Both the position numbers and the translations under genes were made by a program. DNA of 5,026 nt from an uncultured Eubacteriales bacterium (GTDB lineage Bacteria; Bacillota; Clostridia; Peptostreptococcales; Anaerovoracaceae): contig CADBSP010000152.1 of assembly GCA_902797405.1 (NCBI GenBank), forward strand, positions 1 to 5,026. The letters are read 5' to 3'. Shown one piece after another: positions 1 through 5,026 of this stretch (its first letter is position 1; each line of letters starts with the position of its first letter). The notes under the pieces are model-generated. The model saw only the letters and a program-made list of their open reading frames with translations, searched no databases and had not been told where the DNA came from.

Positions 1-1
1 C

Positions 2-523
2 AAATTGGATAAACCCTTGGAATTATCCGATTCATTGGTGAAGGATGAGGCAAGTAATACAGTAAGGGTGATGACTGATTCTTCAGAACGCATTGAAGAG
101 AAAGAACCTTTAAGAACAGGATCTCGGGATTCATCAAAAGAAGAGAACAATCCGTCTAGGATAAAAGATATTACTACTATAGTCGAGCCCTTGCTTTGGA
201 ATAGAGATTATTCACTGGTGAAGGTTAGAATCCTTACAGGCCGAACCCACCAAATCAGAGCACATTTGGCCAGTGCAGGTTTTCCTTTGATAGGGGATCC
301 AAAATATGGTGATAGAAGAGTAAACCGAAAGGTGAAGGAGAAAATCGATTTGGACACTCAACTCCTTCATGCCTGGAAATTGGTTATTAAACCGGATGAT
401 GAATCACCCCTTGCTTACTTAAATCAAAAGGTTTTTAAGGCAGACATTCCCGCTTCATTTAGAGATATTAGCGAAGAACTGTTTGGCAAGGAATATATTG
501 ATTTAGAAGAGAAGTCGTTATAG
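2..523 (+). CDS. RluA-family pseudouridine synthase, C-terminal part (5' end outside window)
   Basis: This is the C-terminal part of a cytoplasmic RluA/RluC/RluD-type enzyme, which isomerises specific uridines of RNA (usually 23S rRNA) to pseudouridine. The frame is open to the left edge. The TTG at 5 is internal, because the visible protein begins mid-fold with the family's K-D-E/N-x-V-x-V strand. The diagnostic segment TGRTHQIRAHLASAG at 236-280 is followed by GDPKYGD and then by LLHAWKL, the order expected of the conserved C-terminal core. The catalytic-aspartate motif (HRLD) would lie upstream, so activity cannot be judged from this window. The stretch at about 71-170 is a Ser/Glu/Arg-rich, low-complexity insertion where relatives usually have a short loop. 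The stop codon overlaps the ribosome binding site of lepB, suggesting cotranscription and coupled translation. Family identity is secure; which uridine it targets, and hence RluC versus RluD, is not determinable here. Confidence 0.93.
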   Translation, partial: KLDKPLELSDSLVKDEASNTVRVMTDSSERIEEKEPLRTGSRDSSKEENNPSRIKDITTIVEPLLWNRDYSLVKVRILTGRTHQIRAHLASAGFPLIGDPKYGDRRVNRKVKEKIDLDTQLLHAWKLVIKPDDESPLAYLNQKVFKADIPASFRDISEELFGKEYIDLEEKSL

Positions 524-527
524 GAAA
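522..527 (+). promoter_or_regulatory. lepB ribosome binding site overlapping upstream stop
   Basis: AGGAAA at 522-527 overlaps the TAG stop (521-523) of the pseudouridine synthase and lies 4-6 bases before a GTG codon at 532. This placement supports the GTG as the start of the signal peptidase over the in-frame ATG at 556, which has only weak purine-rich sequence before it. The overlap also suggests translational coupling of the two genes. Confidence 0.6.
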
Positions 528-531
528 TAAA

Positions 532-1191
532 GTGAGAAGTAAAAGATTTAGAGAAATGGAAGATCCGGAATTGATTAGAGCTGCAGCCGGCATGACTGAA
601 GGCGCAGAAATCGAAGTTGATTCCGATGGCAGAGGAAATACAGGTAAAAAGACTTTGATCATGGATTGGGTTAAGGAAATACTCATAGCTATTATAGTGG
701 CTATGGTTATCATGCAGTTCATTAAACCAACCATAGTCAAGCAGCGTTCTATGGAACCCAATTTCTATACGAATGATTATCTGTTGGTTAACAAACAGGC
801 GTATAAGCTTTTCAGACAAACTCCTGAAATGGGCGATGTCATAATATTTGAAACCGAGATGAAGACGGAGAACGGTGACGAGAAACTTTTGATAAAGAGG
901 GTAATTGGTGTCCCGGGAGACGTAATATCGATTAAGGACGGAAAAGTTTTTGTTAACGGAATCGAGATAGACGATAGTTATACCAAGGAGCAATATACCA
1001 ACGGAGATATTGAAGACCTGGTTGTTCCGGAGAATAAATTGTTCTGTTTGGGCGACAATAGACAAGTGAGCGTTGACAGTAGGTCTTCAGACGTTGGTTT
1101 CGTAGATTACAAACAAGTCGTGGGGAAAGCGGTGTTCAGGATTTTGCCTTTCAAGGATTTTGGAACTATTTTCAATCCCTACGAAGAATAG
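532..1191 (+). CDS. lepB: Type I signal peptidase
   Basis: This membrane-bound serine protease removes signal peptides from proteins exported through the Sec or Tat routes, cutting on the outer face of the membrane. The 219-residue protein has a hydrophilic cytoplasmic N-terminus of about 40 residues and one membrane segment at about 43-64. The catalytic region carries Ser73 in RSMEPNF, followed by Lys122 in IKRVIGVPGD as the general base of the Ser/Lys dyad. The family box GDNR is at 174-177 and S-x-D-S-R at 180-184. The single membrane segment and the length fit Gram-positive SipS-type enzymes rather than the longer E. coli LepB. The start is the GTG at 532; an ATG at 556 would remove eight residues without touching any domain. 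It sits 8 bases after the pseudouridine synthase and 23 before smpB, so it is probably in the same transcript. The residues after GDNR (QV) differ from the commoner NN. Confidence 0.96.
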   Translation: MRSKRFREMEDPELIRAAAGMTEGAEIEVDSDGRGNTGKKTLIMDWVKEILIAIIVAMVIMQFIKPTIVKQRSMEPNFYTNDYLLVNKQAYKLFRQTPEMGDVIIFETEMKTENGDEKLLIKRVIGVPGDVISIKDGKVFVNGIEIDDSYTKEQYTNGDIEDLVVPENKLFCLGDNRQVSVDSRSSDVGFVDYKQVVGKAVFRILPFKDFGTIFNPYEE

Positions 1192-1214
1192 ATGATAGCT
1201 AAGAGGGTGTTGTA

Positions 1215-1685
1215 ATGGCAGCAAAGAATAAAGAAAGAAAACTCGTGGCGAACAATAAAAAGGCTCGCCATGATTATTTTTTGGAGGAGATAATTGAGGC
1301 GGGCATTTCGCTGACGGGAACGGAAATAAAGTCAGTTCGCCAGGGAAAGGTCAGCATCAAAGAAAGCTATGCGAAGGTTGAGAACGGCGAGCTGATAATT
1401 CATGGAATGAATATCAGTCCATATAAGGAAGGAAATCGCTACAATGTTGATCCCGTTAGACCTCGCAGACTTTTGGTCCATAAGAGGGAGATAAGGAAAC
1501 TCATCGGGGCTACAACTCAAGGTGGTATGACCATAGTACCGCTCCAGATGTATATAAATGAAAGAGGTCTGGCAAAGATGGAAATCGCTCTGGCAAAGGG
1601 AAAGAAAAACTACGATAAGAGAGAAGCGATTGCTAAGAGAGATGATGAAAGAAGAATGGAACGGGCAAAGGGTCGCCGCGGATAA
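1215..1685 (+). CDS. smpB: SsrA-binding protein SmpB
   Basis: SmpB binds tmRNA (ssrA) and brings it to ribosomes stalled on mRNAs without a stop codon, allowing the nascent chain to be tagged for degradation. The 156-residue protein has the usual family length and all the landmarks: NKKARHDY at 14-21, GISLTGTEIKSVRQG at 30-44, HGMNISPY at 63-70, LLVHKREI at 86-93, MTIVPL and LAKGKKNYDKR at 126-136. It ends in a basic tail (RRMERAKGRRG), the part that occupies the mRNA channel in known structures. ATG 1215 is preceded by GAGGGTG at 1203-1209 with a short spacer. The gene follows lepB by 23 bases with no visible promoter, so it is probably read from the upstream transcript. The tmRNA gene often lies next to smpB but is not present here. 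Confidence 0.98.
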   Translation: MAAKNKERKLVANNKKARHDYFLEEIIEAGISLTGTEIKSVRQGKVSIKESYAKVENGELIIHGMNISPYKEGNRYNVDPVRPRRLLVHKREIRKLIGATTQGGMTIVPLQMYINERGLAKMEIALAKGKKNYDKREAIAKRDDERRMERAKGRRG

Positions 1686-1705
1686 TCAAAAAAAGTATTT
1701 TTGAT
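1685..1705. repeat. AT-rich perfect inverted repeat at smpB stop
   Basis: ATCAAAAA at 1685-1692 and TTTTTGAT at 1698-1705 form an 8-base perfect stem with a 5-base loop (AAGTA). The first base is the last base of the smpB stop codon. It has only one G-C pair and no U-tract after the stem, so it is a poor intrinsic terminator. It may be incidental, a weak processing or stability element, or a partial attenuator before the small downstream gene. Confidence 0.35.
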
Positions 1706-1761
1706 AGAGTGAGATCCTTGTCGCAATTGTCATAGTCGTTGTAAGGAAGGGAAGATTGAAA

Positions 1762-1977
1762 ATGGATATTACATCAATGTTTAAAATGAAAGACGCATGG
1801 GCAAAGTTTAGTCAGAACCATCCGAAGGTTCCTGCTTTTTTAGACAACGTCAAGAATAGGGGATTTGAAGAGGGACAGGAAATCGCAATAGCGGTAAGAT
1901 ATCCTGACGGAACAGAATATAAGACCGGTATCAGAGTGCAGAATGCGGATTTGGACCTTTTAAAAATTCTCGGATAG
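1762..1977 (+). CDS. Small conserved-looking protein of unknown function (71 aa)
   Basis: I do not recognise a named function. The 71-residue product has no signal peptide or membrane segment and is predicted cytoplasmic. Its N-terminal half looks helical, with an aromatic and basic pattern (MFKMKDAWAKF, then NHPKVPAFLDNV). The C-terminal half looks like two or three beta strands (EIAIAVRYPDGTEYKTGIRV) ending in a short helix (DLDLLKIL). It resembles, from memory, small uncharacterised Lachnospiraceae proteins with an NHPKFPxFL-like core. I chose ATG 1762; a TTG at 1756 is in frame and would add two residues. The purine-rich AAGGAAGGGAAG at 1743-1754 serves either start. It lies 76 bases after smpB with no clear promoter, and is probably the last gene of the lepB-smpB transcript. 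Codon use matches its neighbours, which supports it being real. Confidence 0.75.
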   Translation: MDITSMFKMKDAWAKFSQNHPKVPAFLDNVKNRGFEEGQEIAIAVRYPDGTEYKTGIRVQNADLDLLKILG

Positions 1978-2058
1978 GACATATTTTCACAGTTTGTTCA
2001 ACTGGTTTACATTGTTTTTTTAGCATCTTTGTGGTAGATATAAAGTGGTATTAATAAA

Positions 2059-2073
2059 GGGGTACACCCGGGT
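2059..2073. repeat. Overlapping short palindromes before the lipoprotein RBS
   Basis: ACCCGGGT at 2066-2073 is a perfect 8-base palindrome. Its left half also pairs with GGGT at 2060-2063 to give GGGTACACCC. The GC-rich patch stands out from AT-rich surroundings and ends only 4 bases before the Shine-Dalgarno sequence. It could be a small operator or a mutually exclusive hairpin pair near the ribosome site, or chance. Confidence 0.3.
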
Positions 2074-2076
2074 AAA

Positions 2077-2084
2077 AGAAGGAG
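2077..2084 (+). promoter_or_regulatory. Strong ribosome binding site of lipoprotein gene
   Basis: AGAAGGAG is close to the ideal anti-16S sequence and sits 6 bases before ATG 2091. It is the best such site in the window and suggests efficient translation of the lipoprotein. Confidence 0.8.
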
Positions 2085-2090
2085 AAAAAG

Positions 2091-3035
2091 ATGAACAAAA
2101 GAGGAAGAAATATTAAGAAGATTTTTGCTGTAATCATGATATTTGTTATGGTATTTGCCCTTGCAGCATGTGGTAATAAGGAAGGTGGAAGTTCCACTTC
2201 AGGTTCCGGATCTGCAGAGCCGGCAAACAGCGCAGGCAAATCCATGGAAGAGGTTCTTTTAAACGCATCTAAGAACATGGAGAATGCAAAGAGCATGACA
2301 TATACCTTTGATATGGATATGGGAATGCAGGTATTAGGCATGAAGATGGATACTTTGATGAAGTCGGATATTAAGACCATTCAGAATCCACTGACTTTGG
2401 AAATGACAGGAAAGATGGATATGGGTGATCTGGGAAGCTATGATATGGACATCTATGCTGAAACCGAAGGTGACCATCTGGTTATGTATACCGGCATGAA
2501 TATGGGAGAAGAAACCATGTGGATGAAGAGCAGTGTTGACATGGATTCCTCCCAGATTTCACAGTATAACGCTCAATCCAATATCAAAGTTTACATGGAG
2601 AATGCAAAGAACTTTACCGAGGTTGGTAAGGAAGATGTTAACGGTGTTCAGGCTGTTAGATTTGATGGTGTAATAAACGGAGACTCCATTGGAAATGTTC
2701 TGAATGAATCCGGAATGAGTGAGCAGGTTTCCGGAATGGGTGTAGAGAATCCGGAAGAGATGTTTGCAGAAATGGGTGACATTCCGGTAAGCTTCTGGGT
2801 TGATACAGAGAAGGAACTGATTGTTAAGTACACCATCGACATGAGCGAAGCAATGCAGAAATTGATGGCAAAGACAATGGAGGAAATGGAGACTTCCGAA
2901 GAAGAAGGAACCGAAAATATGGCGGGTCTCTTCACTATTGATCGCAGCGTGATGACTATTGTGATTACAGGAATCGATAACGTTGATTCCATCACAATCC
3001 CACAGGAAGCAAAGGATAATGCCGAAGAGATGTAG
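2091..3035 (+). CDS. Methionine-rich secreted lipoprotein (LolA/LppX-like, DUF6612-type)
   Basis: This is a 314-residue lipoprotein expected on the outer face of the cytoplasmic membrane. It has a basic N-terminus (KRGRNIKK), a hydrophobic core at 11-24 and a lipobox LAAC with the lipidated Cys at 27. A flexible Gly/Ser linker follows to about residue 48. The rest alternates short strand-like stretches with polar turns. It fits, from memory, the uncharacterised DUF6612-type lipoproteins common in Lachnospiraceae, which look like LolA/LppX half-barrels; no ligand is known to me. The mature part contains 32 methionines in 288 residues, many in alternating patterns such as DMDMGM and KMDMGD. The segment with the core M-E-N-A-K occurs twice (about residues 62-68 and 168-174). 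It has its own strong ribosome binding site and a terminator, so it is probably monocistronic. Maturation would need Lgt and Lsp, not the neighbouring LepB. The lipoprotein call is firm; the family name is moderate, and the function is unknown. Confidence 0.85.
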   Translation: MNKRGRNIKKIFAVIMIFVMVFALAACGNKEGGSSTSGSGSAEPANSAGKSMEEVLLNASKNMENAKSMTYTFDMDMGMQVLGMKMDTLMKSDIKTIQNPLTLEMTGKMDMGDLGSYDMDIYAETEGDHLVMYTGMNMGEETMWMKSSVDMDSSQISQYNAQSNIKVYMENAKNFTEVGKEDVNGVQAVRFDGVINGDSIGNVLNESGMSEQVSGMGVENPEEMFAEMGDIPVSFWVDTEKELIVKYTIDMSEAMQKLMAKTMEEMETSEEEGTENMAGLFTIDRSVMTIVITGIDNVDSITIPQEAKDNAEEM

Positions 3036-3098
3036 TTCTTAATGTCAATCGAATAGGCAGAATTACATCAGGTTATTTTAGTAGCAGTGTAGGTTAAT
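3036..3098. other. 3' untranslated region of the lipoprotein gene
   Basis: These bases hold no ORF, promoter or RNA motif that I can recognise. They lead into the terminator hairpin. Confidence 0.4.
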
Positions 3099-3136
3099 CA
3101 AAGGGGCAGATCGCGTCAATTGCAGCTGCCCCTTTG
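3099..3136 (+). terminator. Hairpin terminator after lipoprotein gene
   Basis: CAAAGGGGCAG at 3099-3109 pairs perfectly with CTGCCCCTTTG at 3126-3136, an 11-base GC-rich stem with a 16-base loop. The stem is preceded by A-rich sequence, and its 3' arm ends in TTTGTATT, a weak U-tract. The position between two plus-strand genes, just before a promoter, fits an intrinsic terminator. The loop is larger than usual. Confidence 0.72.
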
Positions 3137-3138
3137 TA

Positions 3139-3167
3139 TTGCAATATGTTCGACTTTTGTATATAAT
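3139..3167 (+). promoter_or_regulatory. Sigma-A-type promoter of mreB
   Basis: TTGCAA at 3139-3144 (four of six to the consensus -35) and a perfect TATAAT at 3162-3167 are separated by exactly 17 bases. Transcription would start near 3174, giving a leader of about 42 bases before ATG 3216. The -35 begins 2 bases after the preceding terminator stem, so the unit is tightly packed but insulated. Confidence 0.75.
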
Positions 3168-3215
3168 CTAGAGGTTAGAGATAAATGCAAAGGGAATTGA
3201 GAAAGGGAGATTAAA

Positions 3216-4232
3216 ATGGCAACAGAAGTTGGTATAGATTTGGGAACGGCCAATGTGTTGGTTTACATAAAGGGTAAAGGGATTGTCTTAGAAGAACCTT
3301 CTGTAGTAGCTATTAATCAGGATACAGATGAAATATTGGCAGTAGGCGAGGAAGCTCGTCAGATGCTCGGTCGTACACCGGGTAATATTGTTGCTGTTAA
3401 ACCTCTTAGAGATGGGGTTGTTTCCGACTACGATATTACGGAAAAAATGTTGAAGTATTTTATTCGCAAGGTGTGTGGGAGCGGAAGATTCTTCAAACCC
3501 AGAATAATGGTTTGTGTACCGAGTGGAGTGACCGAGGTTGAGAAGCGTGCAGTCAGAGAGGCAGCAACGCAGGCGGGTGGAAAGAGCGTATTTTTGATAG
3601 AAGAGCCTGTCGCTGCGGCAATTGGTGCAGGCCTGGATATAGCAAAGCCCGATGGGGTTATGGTTATCGATATCGGTGGTGGAACCACAGACGTTGCGGT
3701 TATCGCCCTCGGTGGAATTGTAACCAGTGAATCGGTCAAGGTTGCCGGAGATAAATTCGATGAGGCAATTGAGACCTATATGAGAAGAAACCATAAGCTT
3801 TATATAGGTGAACGTACCAGTGAAGAATTGAAGAAGAAGCTTGGAACAGCTTCTCCGAGAGAGCACAGTGTAACCGCCGAGTGCCGTGGACGTGATATGG
3901 TTAACGGCCTTCCGAGAGTTGTGGAAGTCACATCCGAGGAAATAATGGAAGCATTGGAAGAACCTCTCTACGCAATTACGGAGGCTGTACACAGAGTGCT
4001 GGAAAGCACACCGCCTGAGCTGGCTGCAGACATCACAAATTCCGGAATCGTGCTAACCGGCGGAGGTGCATATCTATACGGCTTGGATACTTTGATTGCC
4101 AGACATACGGGGATGGAAGTGAGAGTTGCAGAGAATCCCGAACAGTGCGTGGCTATCGGCACAGGAAAGGCATTAGGTGTAATTGAGTCAATTGAGAACA
4201 ATAAGCTAAATGCCAAGGAACCTTATTTATAG
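3216..4232 (+). CDS. mreB: MreB/Mbl-family actin-like rod-shape protein
   Basis: This bacterial actin homologue polymerises with ATP on the inner membrane face and guides the lateral cell-wall synthesis machinery. The 338 residues match the family length. Landmarks are the phosphate-1 loop DLGTAN at 8-13, EEPSVVAI at 26-33, GRTPGNIVAVKPLRDGV at 52-68, IEEPVAAAIGAG at 128-139 with the expected catalytic glutamate, phosphate-2 DIGGGTTD at 152-159 and the adenosine loop TGGGA at 281-285. Then come VAENPEQCVAIGTGKAL and a short tail. The N-terminal wording (TANVLVYIKGKGIVL) leans towards Bacillus Mbl, whereas VCVPSGVT and SLGG-like GGIVTS regions lean towards MreB, so the paralogue is not settled. 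ATG 3216 is preceded by AGGGAG at 3204-3209 with a 6-base gap. It stands alone between its own promoter and terminator, with no mreC or mreD following, which is more usual for mbl- or mreBH-type copies. Confidence 0.96.
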   Translation: MATEVGIDLGTANVLVYIKGKGIVLEEPSVVAINQDTDEILAVGEEARQMLGRTPGNIVAVKPLRDGVVSDYDITEKMLKYFIRKVCGSGRFFKPRIMVCVPSGVTEVEKRAVREAATQAGGKSVFLIEEPVAAAIGAGLDIAKPDGVMVIDIGGGTTDVAVIALGGIVTSESVKVAGDKFDEAIETYMRRNHKLYIGERTSEELKKKLGTASPREHSVTAECRGRDMVNGLPRVVEVTSEEIMEALEEPLYAITEAVHRVLESTPPELAADITNSGIVLTGGGAYLYGLDTLIARHTGMEVRVAENPEQCVAIGTGKALGVIESIENNKLNAKEPYL

Positions 4233-4242
4233 AAACTATAGT

Positions 4243-4267
4243 GGATGGTCTCACATAGAGACCATCC
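4243..4267 (+). terminator. Hairpin terminator after mreB
   Basis: GGATGGTCTC at 4243-4252 pairs perfectly with GAGACCATCC at 4258-4267, a 10-base stem with a 5-base loop (ACATA), followed by TTCTT. It starts 11 bases after the mreB stop. The U-tract is short and interrupted, but the stem and position strongly suggest an intrinsic terminator. The next gene begins 22 bases after the stem, so part of its transcription may come from read-through, as no clear promoter fits between. Confidence 0.75.
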
Positions 4268-4289
4268 TTCTTAAATTGGAGTCGAGTTT

Positions 4290-5026
4290 ATGAAGTATGA
4301 TTTGGTAGCAACGGCAACCTTTGGTTTGGAAGCGGTGGTTCGTAGGGAGATAGAAAACCTGGGATTTAAGGTTTTGAAAACCGAGGACGGGCGTGTGACG
4401 TATACTGCTTTAGAGGATTTTGGCTTGGTTCGTGCAATAGCAAAGAGTAATCTTTGGTTAAGGTCGGCGGACAGAGTGTACCTGAAGATGGGCGAGTTCA
4501 ATGCCTCGACATTCGAAGAACTATATCAGGGAATAAAGAAAATCGAGTGGGAGAATCTCATTCCTTATGACGGAAGAATAGTTGTCGTTGGCACTTCTGT
4601 TAAGTCGACTTTGCATAGTGTGCCTGCTTGCCAAAGCATTATTAATAAAGCGATTGTCGATAGGCTTATAAATGCGTACCGGGATACGAACCATATGTCA
4701 GTTAAGCAAACAACGATTGGCAAATCGGATTCAGAGACATTAATTGATGAACCTGATAACGTGCTTCCGGAATCCGGAGCCACATATAAGGTGCGTTTTG
4801 CTTTTTTGAAAGACCATGTGCTGGTCCTGGTAGATACCAGCGGCGATGGACTTCATAAGAGAGGTTACAGAGTTGCCAATGTGGATGCTCCTATAAAGGA
4901 AACTCTGGCTGCAGCCTTGGTTCAGCTATCGTTTTGGAGAGCGGGAAGGATTCTGGTCGATCCATGCTGTGGCTCCGGAACAATTGGCATCGAGGCAGCG
5001 CTAATTGGAATGAATATAGCTCCAGG
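4290..5026 (+). CDS. rlmL: THUMP-domain rRNA (guanine-N2) methyltransferase, YpsC/RlmL type (3' end outside window)
   Basis: This enzyme uses S-adenosylmethionine to methylate a guanine of 23S rRNA (m2G2445 in the E. coli RlmL homologue). The frame runs open from ATG 4290 to the window edge, 245 codons of an expected 375-400. GGAG at 4278-4281, eight bases upstream, supports the start. An N-terminal ferredoxin-like segment (LVATATFGLEAVVRREI) precedes a THUMP domain with KSNLWLRSADRV at 52-63 and SVKSTLHSVPACQ at 103-115. Next are LHKRGYR at 188-194 and APIKETLAAALVQL at 200-213. The start of the methyltransferase domain has SAM-binding motif I, DPCCGSGT, at 224-231; the catalytic NPPY-type motif would lie beyond the edge. 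Residues about 127-160 are a polar stretch roughly 20 residues longer than in B. subtilis YpsC as I remember it. Family identity is firm; the exact target base is inferred. Confidence 0.94.
   Translation, partial: MKYDLVATATFGLEAVVRREIENLGFKVLKTEDGRVTYTALEDFGLVRAIAKSNLWLRSADRVYLKMGEFNASTFEELYQGIKKIEWENLIPYDGRIVVVGTSVKSTLHSVPACQSIINKAIVDRLINAYRDTNHMSVKQTTIGKSDSETLIDEPDNVLPESGATYKVRFAFLKDHVLVLVDTSGDGLHKRGYRVANVDAPIKETLAAALVQLSFWRAGRILVDPCCGSGTIGIEAALIGMNIAP

Larger units (their letters stand above)
1978..2090. other. Intergenic region upstream of lipoprotein gene: weak promoter-like and hairpin elements
   Basis: This gap separates the lepB-smpB run from the lipoprotein gene. A small inverted repeat (CAGTT 1990-1994, AACTG 2000-2004) with a T-run at 2015-2021 may be a feeble terminator. 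TATAAA at 2039-2044 is a possible -10, but no good -35 lies 16-18 bases upstream; TTTACA at 2006-2011 is too far away. TATTAA at 2049-2054, preceded by TG one base upstream, could instead be an extended -10. A promoter is expected here but I cannot place it firmly. Confidence 0.35.

Noticed and set aside
424..1065. Long minus-strand open frame (213 codons) opposite lepB
   Set aside because: It is a shadow of the signal peptidase, whose active-site motifs are intact on the plus strand. The translated protein has no recognisable domain, and no ribosome site or promoter was seen for it.
532..1191. Signal peptidase as a partner processing the nearby lipoprotein
   Set aside because: The lipoprotein has a lipobox with Cys27, so it would be cut by lipoprotein signal peptidase (Lsp), not by a type I enzyme. 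The two genes are also in separate transcription units.
1701..1736. TTGATA and CATAGT as a promoter for the 71-residue protein
   Set aside because: The spacing of 24 bases is too long and the -10 matches only four of six.
2006..2044. TTTACA (2006-2011) with TATAAA (2039-2044) as a standard promoter for the lipoprotein gene
   Set aside because: The spacing is 27 bases, well outside the 16-18 tolerated. I left only a general low-confidence note for the region.
1686..2090. Possible tmRNA (ssrA) gene near smpB
   Set aside because: The gene-free stretches after smpB are 76 and 113 bases, far short of about 350. I see no tRNA-Ala-like ends or tag reading frame.
3288..3992. Long minus-strand open frame (234 codons) opposite mreB
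   Set aside because: It lies wholly within a fully conserved MreB gene and its product is Cys/Ser/Asn-rich without a domain, as expected of an antisense shadow.
1..5026. A new multi-gene defence, mobile or biosynthetic system
   Set aside because: All recognisable genes are core housekeeping families with matching codon use and tidy spacing. There are no transposase, integrase, direct terminal repeats, nuclease or toxin-antitoxin signatures.

Overview
The window looks like an ordinary chromosomal housekeeping segment from a Gram-positive anaerobe of the class Clostridia, most likely Lachnospiraceae. The grounds are a moderate-to-low GC content, strong AGGAGG-type ribosome binding sites, frequent AGA/AGG arginine codons, a Firmicutes-style RluA/LepB/SmpB/MreB/YpsC gene set, and a Met-rich lipoprotein of a type I associate with that family. 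The family assignment is inference from protein resemblance, not a search. All genes lie on the plus strand. I see no mobile element, CRISPR array, tRNA or rRNA.

Region 1 (about 1-1980) reads as one operon-like run. It holds the 3' part of an RluA-family 23S rRNA pseudouridine synthase, type I signal peptidase (lepB, GTG start, ribosome binding site overlapping the upstream stop), the tmRNA partner smpB, and a 71-residue protein of unknown function. The themes are ribosome modification and rescue plus protein export. The ssrA (tmRNA) gene is not in the window.

Region 2 (about 1980-3140) is a single transcription unit. A 113-base gap with weak promoter-like sequence and a small palindrome precedes a secreted, strikingly methionine-rich lipoprotein. 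A GC-rich hairpin terminator follows the gene.

Region 3 (about 3139-4270) is a monocistronic actin-like cell-shape gene (MreB/Mbl family). It has a recognisable sigma-A-type promoter starting just after the previous terminator, and its own terminator. No mreC or mreD follows.

Region 4 (4290-end) is the 5' two-thirds of a THUMP-domain rRNA guanine-N2 methyltransferase of the YpsC/RlmL type, cut by the window edge at its SAM-binding motif.

I did not find a convincing new multi-gene system. The most open items are the 71-residue protein, the Met-rich lipoprotein, and hydrophilic insertions in the two rRNA-modification enzymes.
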